A stretch of 64,000 nucleotides of DNA from Chaetoceros tenuissimus (lineage: Eukaryota > Bacillariophyta > Thalassiosirophyceae > Chaetocerotales > Chaetocerotaceae). The notes beneath the pieces are model-generated. The model saw only the letters and a program-made list of their open reading frames with translations. It was not told the origin of the DNA and did not search any database. The DNA is taken from positions 1,178,001-1,242,000 of the forward strand of contig BLLK01000058.1 of assembly GCA_021927905.1 (NCBI GenBank). The letters are read 5' to 3'. Below are positions 59,301-64,000 of this stretch, in pieces; within the stretch, counting starts at the first letter, position 1; each line of letters opens with the position of its first letter. The position numbers and the translations under genes were made by a program.

Positions 59301-62069
59301 AAACTTACAAGCCAGGTATAAAATTTGGGAGAAAGAGGAAGCAAAAGCGAAAATAGAAGCTGAAAGAAAGAAGAAATTAGGAGGAAAGCAGGGTGCAGAA
59401 GATAAGAAGAAAAAGCTTGAAACTTTGAGAAAAGAGAAAAGACAATATGATTCGAAAATAGAAAAAGATCCCTCCAAACAACTTGTCAGACAGGATGCAA
59501 GTTCCAGCTCTGATTTACTGAACAAAAGAGATATTGAGAAAGCTATGAAAGAAAAGAAGCGACAGGAGAGAAGTGACCCGGCATTAAAGCAAAGGAAAGA
59601 ATCAATAGCTGCTGAATCAGCTGGTAAGGCTCAGAAGGGATCGAAAGGTACCTCCCTAGGTAAAAAAATTACAAAATCTCTCGGTATGGCTATGGGATCT
59701 GCACCAGTTCTTATTGGATCCTATATTGCAGGCTGTGATTACAAAACAACATCAGAAGCCGAACCGGCTGAATTGGAATATGAGCTTTCTGCGTTTGGTA
59801 TTGGGGTAACAGCAGGTTTTAGTGGAGGTAAGTATTGGCATCTAAAAACATGGATATGTCTATCATAGCTATTTCGGAAACTTACTTTATTGCTTGGAAA
59901 GATTTCCAAGTTGTTGTTGAACATGAAACAGTGAAAACAGACACAGAAGAAGAGTCAACAAGTATATCTGTCACTTTCACCGATGCCGACTTTGATGACG
60001 AGTTTGTTGTTGATATGTATTATGATGAATTATATGGAACATTTATATTTAATACTGTTTCTGGAAGAAGTAGGTGTATGTGGGAGAAGGGAACAGGAAG
60101 GGCTGAGGACCCTTCACTAGTTGTATTGGAGTCGGCATCATCCTATATTTTTCCCGACGAATCGATGATATTTGAAGTGGAGATGAACAACATTGGGAAG
60201 ACTCAAGATAGTTTTTTCTATCTTGCTCAAGAACATGCACAAAATAGACCCTTGGATGTAGTTTTAGTTGGGGGTGACGCTTCCGGAATAAATACAAATG
60301 GGAATGTGATTCATCTTTTCAGAGACAACCCGGTTATAAGGCAGATTAAAGTGGAAAGAGGCATTACTGGGTACGAATTTCCCCCAGTCCAGCTTATTTT
60401 GAAGAGCAAGTGTGAAAGTGATTTAAACATGCGTCAGGATGATGTTAGTGGTTTGTATGTCACTGTGCCTTTATACAACCATATAAATGAGGCAGGGGAA
60501 CCGGTTCTAAAATGGATTGAACCTTGTCCTAAGATATACTGGAGTGGAAATTTGAAAAGGGAAAGAACGTTCTTGGTTAACAAGAATACAGTAGATGCAA
60601 ACAACGGCGAAATGTCTATTCCAATTCAGATATTCAATCCATTAGCGACTAGTAGTGGAAAGAACATCACAGATTTGAGAGACGATGGGAAACTAGAAAA
60701 CATACGACTTCGCTATAGAAGAGTCGGTGACATATCTTGGGATTCAGCATTAATTGCTCAGACAATATCTCCCTCAAATAGTCCGACAGACTTGGACTTT
60801 TTAAGAGACGAGCTAGAAGTGAACGAAGATCCATTTGGATTTTCTTCTCTTGTATGGTCATTAGACACAGTTCAACAAGGCCAGGTTGAAATTATGCTAG
60901 AGATTAAATGCTCAGCTCCTGCAGGTGCACCTGAGGAAGTCATGGGGTCTAGAGAATCTGTCATTACTGGTTTCTTTGATATTGAACCGCCAGATCAATA
61001 TGGGAGAAAAGCCTTACCTCTTCGACATGATATTCTGTTTGGCGAAGAGCTCGAAGTCCTATTCACAGAAGAAATCAATTGTCAGAGACCATTTTCTTTT
61101 TCAATCAATGTTGATATAATTGGTACCAACTACATTGGGCTTAGAATAGGTGAAAATATCCAAGTGAATTGTCATCAGAATACTTTAGGTTTTAATTTCA
61201 AAAACTTAGACCAAGAGCTCATTGCAGGAAAAGAATTCGAAGTAGAAATACAACATGTCATGGATAGAAATTATAACGAGATTGAGCTGCCAATTAAATT
61301 CACGAAGAGGTTCGCTGAGCTTGATTTCGATAGCGCGTCCATAACATTCAAGTTTCAGGTAGACGCAAATTGCACTCAAGAAAGTGTCGAAGAAGATTCC
61401 AGTGAAATCAGATCCACAATCACTAATAGCTTGGGGCTTGATTCTGACGACAGAATTCAAATTCACTTGTTGACTTGCAATGTCGACGGAATGATTGATG
61501 CCGATGTAAAAATACTCCCAGATACAGACGGAAGGAGGCTGAGAGCAGTAGAGAAAAAGGAGGCGCAATTTTTATCGAAGTCGACATTGGAGCTAATGAA
61601 CATACTCAAGAACAACATAAATAATGGCAACAATGGTAATCACGGGAGAAGATTGCATGTAAATTCAGAACCAAGGCTAAATGCCTATTCGATCACGTCC
61701 ATAAATGTCATTCCATCAAACGAAGACAAGATGAAATTTAGAAGTACTACAAAGGAATTAGCCGAAGAAGAAAGACTGAACAGAGAAAGTCTTGGAATTG
61801 TCGATGATCCAGAACAGGCTGAGCCTGTGCTGGGCAACGAAATTAAGGAATTAGAAAGGGAATTAAAAGAGTCTATCGCAAAAGAAAAGATTGAAGAGAT
61901 CAAAGAACTGAAAGATTCAATGGAAAGAGAAAAGAATGAGGAGATGAGAGAATTAAAAGACAACATGAACAACATGATGATGATGCAAACGGTATTGATC
62001 CTTGTTGTGGGTTCCGTCCTGGGGACTATATTTTACTTACAAAGTATGAGAAGCAAAAACATTGCTTAA
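44382..62069 (+). CDS. Giant multidomain cell-surface lectin/adhesin-like protein, 18 exons, 5,379 aa
   Basis: Exons: 44382-44624, 44782-45762, 45831-47148, 47246-47293, 47386-49412, 49473-49899, 49992-50150, 50303-50530, 50694-52135, 52213-53358, 53441-54475, 54570-55193, 55267-56803, 56871-57956, 58024-58234, 58305-59073, 59137-59827, 59902-62069. All 17 junctions are GT-AG and keep one frame. Parts: hydrophilic N-terminus; hydrophobic segment near residue 325; two PAN-like domains (358-404, 445-495); R-type lectin-like (584-724); Pro/Ser/Asp repeats (725-1290); two Cys modules ending CCxC (1290-1440); bulb-lectin-like domain (1540-1640); more repeats (1668-1870); C-x3-C modules (about 1630, 1920, 2453), each before a LamG-like part; a duplicated beta-trefoil-like unit in exons 10 and 11; EGF-like ECPF...CICDEGY (3228); carboxypeptidase-regulatory-like sandwiches in exons 13-14; Lys/Glu coiled coil; C-terminal membrane helix (about 5354-5373). 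A surface or wall-associated adhesive protein is inferred. Least certain: the start, the 157-nt first intron, and the exon 17/18 junction, where a 41-nt alternative exists. Confidence 0.78.
47149..47385 (+). repeat. Duplicated intron plus 48-bp mini-exon
   Basis: The introns 47149-47245 and 47294-47385 are clearly homologous (both start gtaagtgccatcatgact and end with a tcgtattccaac...atag stretch). The 48-bp exon between them codes DVPSDVPSDIPSDIPS. The repeat period is about 145 bp. The two introns differ at a number of bases, so this event is older than the one at 50.1-50.9 kb. Confidence 0.9.
47461..48660 (+). repeat. 60-bp minisatellite coding for the PSD stalk, 20 copies
   Basis: Twenty consecutive 60-bp units with no indel, each coding a version of LPSSMPSDIPSDVPSDQPSL. 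Units at 48001-48300 are nearly identical, with two exact copies (48001-48060 and 48061-48120), while outer units vary more, as expected of expansion from the middle. The dense Ser/Pro suggests an extended stalk, heavily O-glycosylated or phosphorylated. Copy number is likely to vary between strains. Confidence 0.97.
50151..50857 (+). repeat. Recent tandem duplication of an intron-exon unit (about 380 bp)
   Basis: The unit at 50151-50530 (152-nt intron plus exon 8) is repeated from 50531 (163-nt intron plus the start of exon 9). The two introns are nearly identical over their whole length; the second has an extra taatattacat-like insertion just before its AG, and the exon parts agree almost base for base. 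Exon boundaries are all phase 1, so adding a unit never shifts the frame. Confidence 0.95.
54491..54541 (+). repeat. 17-bp tandem repeat inside intron 11
   Basis: Three perfect copies of aaacagatcaaactctc within the 94-nt intron 54476-54569 of the giant gene. Confidence 0.95.
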
Positions 62070-62113
62070 AGGGGACAAATTATAGCATTACGAAAATAAT
62101 ACAATTACTTTAT

Positions 62114-62935
62114 CTAGATTTCACCCATCATTTTCAATGTGTAATCCCGAATAATTTCCATTTCATCAATTTCTGCATACGGATTCTCCTTCAAGTATTG
62201 AGACGGAGTGATACCCATATCATTCTTCATGTTGAAAGCTCTGATTCCCTTTTCTTCGAGGATGGTAAAGATAAACTTCCTTGAGAGGCTGAAATGAAGT
62301 GCAAGCTCTGTGTAGAGCATACCTGTCGTCATTGTTGATGTTTTTCATCCAGTTGTGCACTGCTTCTTCGTGAGAACAATTGTAAATATCGACCCTCTTC
62401 ATCTCCATAAGAAGTTGAGATGACAATCAATTTTGTATCCTCAACAACACAAAACTGAAGCTCTACATCCCGCGGAACGTTGCAAATAGTCAAGTTTGTA
62501 TTACGTGCAAATGCGTAGTCTCTAACTTGTCTACACCTTGGAGGAAGAAAGACGCTTGACAGATTGCACTGTTGAAATGAAAGTTCTCCAATAACCTCTA
62601 AATTGATTGGTAGCTTGATATAAACAAGACTGTCACAATTGAAGAAAGCACAGTACTCAATTCGAACAACAGTGTTTGCAAAAATGACTTTTTTGCTGTT
62701 GAAGCAATGACTAAAAGTATATGCTGGAATCTTTGTGATGCCTTCGACCACTATTATCTGCTGCCATGATTGTCGCTCTCGCCAGTAATGTTTACATTCA
62801 TCGGATAGAGGCCATTCTTCCCATCCATCCATCGTTTTATAACCAATATGGAGTTCATGCCACCACTCTTCTTCTAGATCATAATCGAAGAGTTCCGTCG
62901 ATAGTCACGAGATTGTCGACAGTAGCTACCCTCAT
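62114..62935 (-). pseudogene. Decayed BspA-type LRR_5 protein gene
   Basis: From the ATG at 62935 the frame opens with MRVATVDNLVT, then a frameshift at about 62895 leads to LEEEWWHELH and the long piece containing SDECKHYWRERQSWQQIIVV, followed by LRR_5 repeats (for example VIFANTVVRIEYCAFFNCDSL). Two further frameshifts, near 62400 and near 62280, separate this from NDDRYALHRACTSFQPLK and from a C-terminal ITPSQYLKENPYAEIDEMEIIRDY segment. All four pieces occur in the same order in the LRR_5 family that I recall as abundant in Chaetoceros. Three frameshifts in about 270 codons make it a pseudogene unless the sequence has errors. Confidence 0.8.
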
Positions 62936-63583
62936 ACTCGTATTACTTTCTATTGGCGCTTAGTTACCTCAAATCGTAGTAGCTAGCTAGGTTTTCTAGA
63001 GATGGTAATATTCAATGAAATTGAAATGCCAATGCAGTGCCCTGATCCCTGTTTGTGGTTTCAGTTCTGTTTGTTGTGTTTTGTGTCTGTCCGCTATCGC
63101 TTGGTCTGTCGCTTCGATCGCAATCTCTTTTTTTCTTCTTCCTTCACTAAATGACTACAACACTAGCCACATATTGCAGAACAATGACGAGTGAGTCCGT
63201 AAAAATAAATGCATTGATACCTACCATACTTATCAAATAAAATAAAACTCTTGAAATTCAGAAGACGCATATTAAAAAATTATGAATTATTATAATGAAT
63301 CCTCTTTGTTCAATCCATTACATACAGGCAATACTTGGAGTTCATAGGAATATCATACTCACGAAAAGAGCATACTTTATCGCCAACATCATTGAGAAGT
63401 TTGAGTTTAAATCTATCAGATCTATCAGATCTATCATATTATATTCTTTATTTTATTTTCATACATTTGTACAATTCCATTCTCCCAAGACGTCTGCAAT
63501 AAGAGTTATATTTTCTTTCAAAAAAAGAGGTTTTCTTCGATACCGTAGGGAAGGCGATAAACCCTCTCGAGTTGGTATAAGCA
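62936..63583. other. Intergenic stretch
   Basis: About 650 bp of AT-rich DNA. A short direct repeat (atctatcag, about 63411-63435) is the only structure seen. No gene recognised. Confidence 0.5.
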
Positions 63584-64000
63584 ATGTGCAATGTGGATAT
63601 CGAATTGCACAATGCTTTCAATAATAAGCTCAACTATGATTCTGTGGTGGAAACAGACAAGGCCATATTGGCTCTTGGAAAGGAACAAGATCGTCTCGTT
63701 GCAAAAGTATGTGCTAATGAAGTAGTCTTTGGTATCTTGGACTGGATGGACGAGGGGTGGTATTTCTCAAAGCCAAAAGAAGGAAAGTTACTTTCACGTG
63801 CAGACTCTGTCTTGAGAAATAAGGATCTCCTGCTTCAAAATATTCATGAGGAAGGTCTTGAAACATATGACAAAAAGGAGCAAACAATCCTTGAGGAAAG
63901 AAAGTCTGACTCCCTCCTTGAGGAAAATTCAAAAATCGAGAAGTTTTCTATGCTTTACACAGTCTTACACTACCTTCGATTTATCGATTCTTTGAAAAAA
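63584..64000 (+). CDS. Truncated copy of the coiled-coil/IQ protein, partial at right edge
   Basis: From the ATG at 63584 a frame of 139 codons runs open to the end of the window. It is closely similar to 39959-40396 in the IQ gene (NVDIELHNAFN, KAILALGKEQD, ANEVVF, ILDWMD). Relative to that gene it lacks about 11 codons near its start (around 63630) and has small in-frame insertions near 63790 and 63915. An in-frame TAA sits just upstream of the ATG, so the first half of the parent protein is absent. All indels keep the frame, which suggests either selection for the protein or a young duplicate. Whether the IQ motifs follow lies beyond the window. Confidence 0.75.
   Translation, partial: MCNVDIELHNAFNNKLNYDSVVETDKAILALGKEQDRLVAKVCANEVVFGILDWMDEGWYFSKPKEGKLLSRADSVLRNKDLLLQNIHEEGLETYDKKEQTILEERKSDSLLEENSKIEKFSMLYTVLHYLRFIDSLKK

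Noticed and set aside
59828-59868. A 41-nt intron ending in tatcatag as the exon 17/18 boundary
   Set aside because: Too short compared with all other introns here; the acceptor at 59901 gives 74 nt and keeps the frame equally well.

Overview
The window is nuclear DNA from a photosynthetic stramenopile, almost certainly a centric diatom and probably close to Chaetoceros. The evidence is: AT-rich DNA with short GT-AG introns (mostly 60-160 nt); a plastid precursor with the diatom ASAFAP cleavage motif (5477-6418); long Pro-Ser-Asp repeats of the kind common in diatom surface proteins; and a BspA-type LRR_5 gene relic whose flanking segments look like the large family I recall from Chaetoceros. 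Genes are dense and on both strands. I saw no tRNA, rRNA, CRISPR array or intact transposon.

Layout. 1-5.2 kb: remnants of duplicated genes (two DUF2828/von Willebrand-A copies, one cut off, one with a single stop), a piece of a nucleolar-type protein, and a basic serine-rich hypothetical protein. 5.5-14.5 kb: a plastid membrane protein, a TPR-RING-Smr protein, a Sar1-like GTPase and importin beta. 14.9-22.9 kb: a broken Patched/RND-type transporter, a methyltransferase joined to an FDX-ACB domain, a small hypothetical protein and a PPR-like organelle protein. 23-37.7 kb: an SPX-domain protein kinase divergent from a secreted metallophosphatase, an LRRC40-like protein, a membrane-anchored FkbM methyltransferase, a CABLES-like cyclin, and a second copy of the phosphatase with one nonsense codon that carried along the 3' end of the LRR gene. 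37.8-43.7 kb: a coiled-coil/IQ protein and an XPG/FEN-type nuclease. 44.4-62.1 kb: one giant gene whose 18 exons join in a continuous frame of 5,380 codons. 62.1-64 kb: a decayed LRR_5 gene and a truncated in-frame copy of the IQ protein.

How they fit together. The giant gene encodes a cell-surface protein with PAN, R-type lectin and bulb-lectin-like domains, a long PSD-repeat stalk, small Cys modules, carboxypeptidase-regulatory-like beta-sandwiches and a C-terminal membrane anchor. It is the best candidate here for an undescribed adhesion or cell-covering system. The SPX kinase and the secreted phosphatase share one 540-bp divergent promoter and may form a phosphate-response pair. The RING-Smr protein joins a ubiquitin-ligase fold with an RNA-cleavage fold and is a candidate ribosome-quality-control factor. 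Recent local duplication followed by decay recurs throughout: DUF2828, phosphatase plus LRR tail, IQ protein, and tandem exons inside the giant gene.

All exon structures were inferred by eye from splice consensus and frame continuity; no search or alignment was run.
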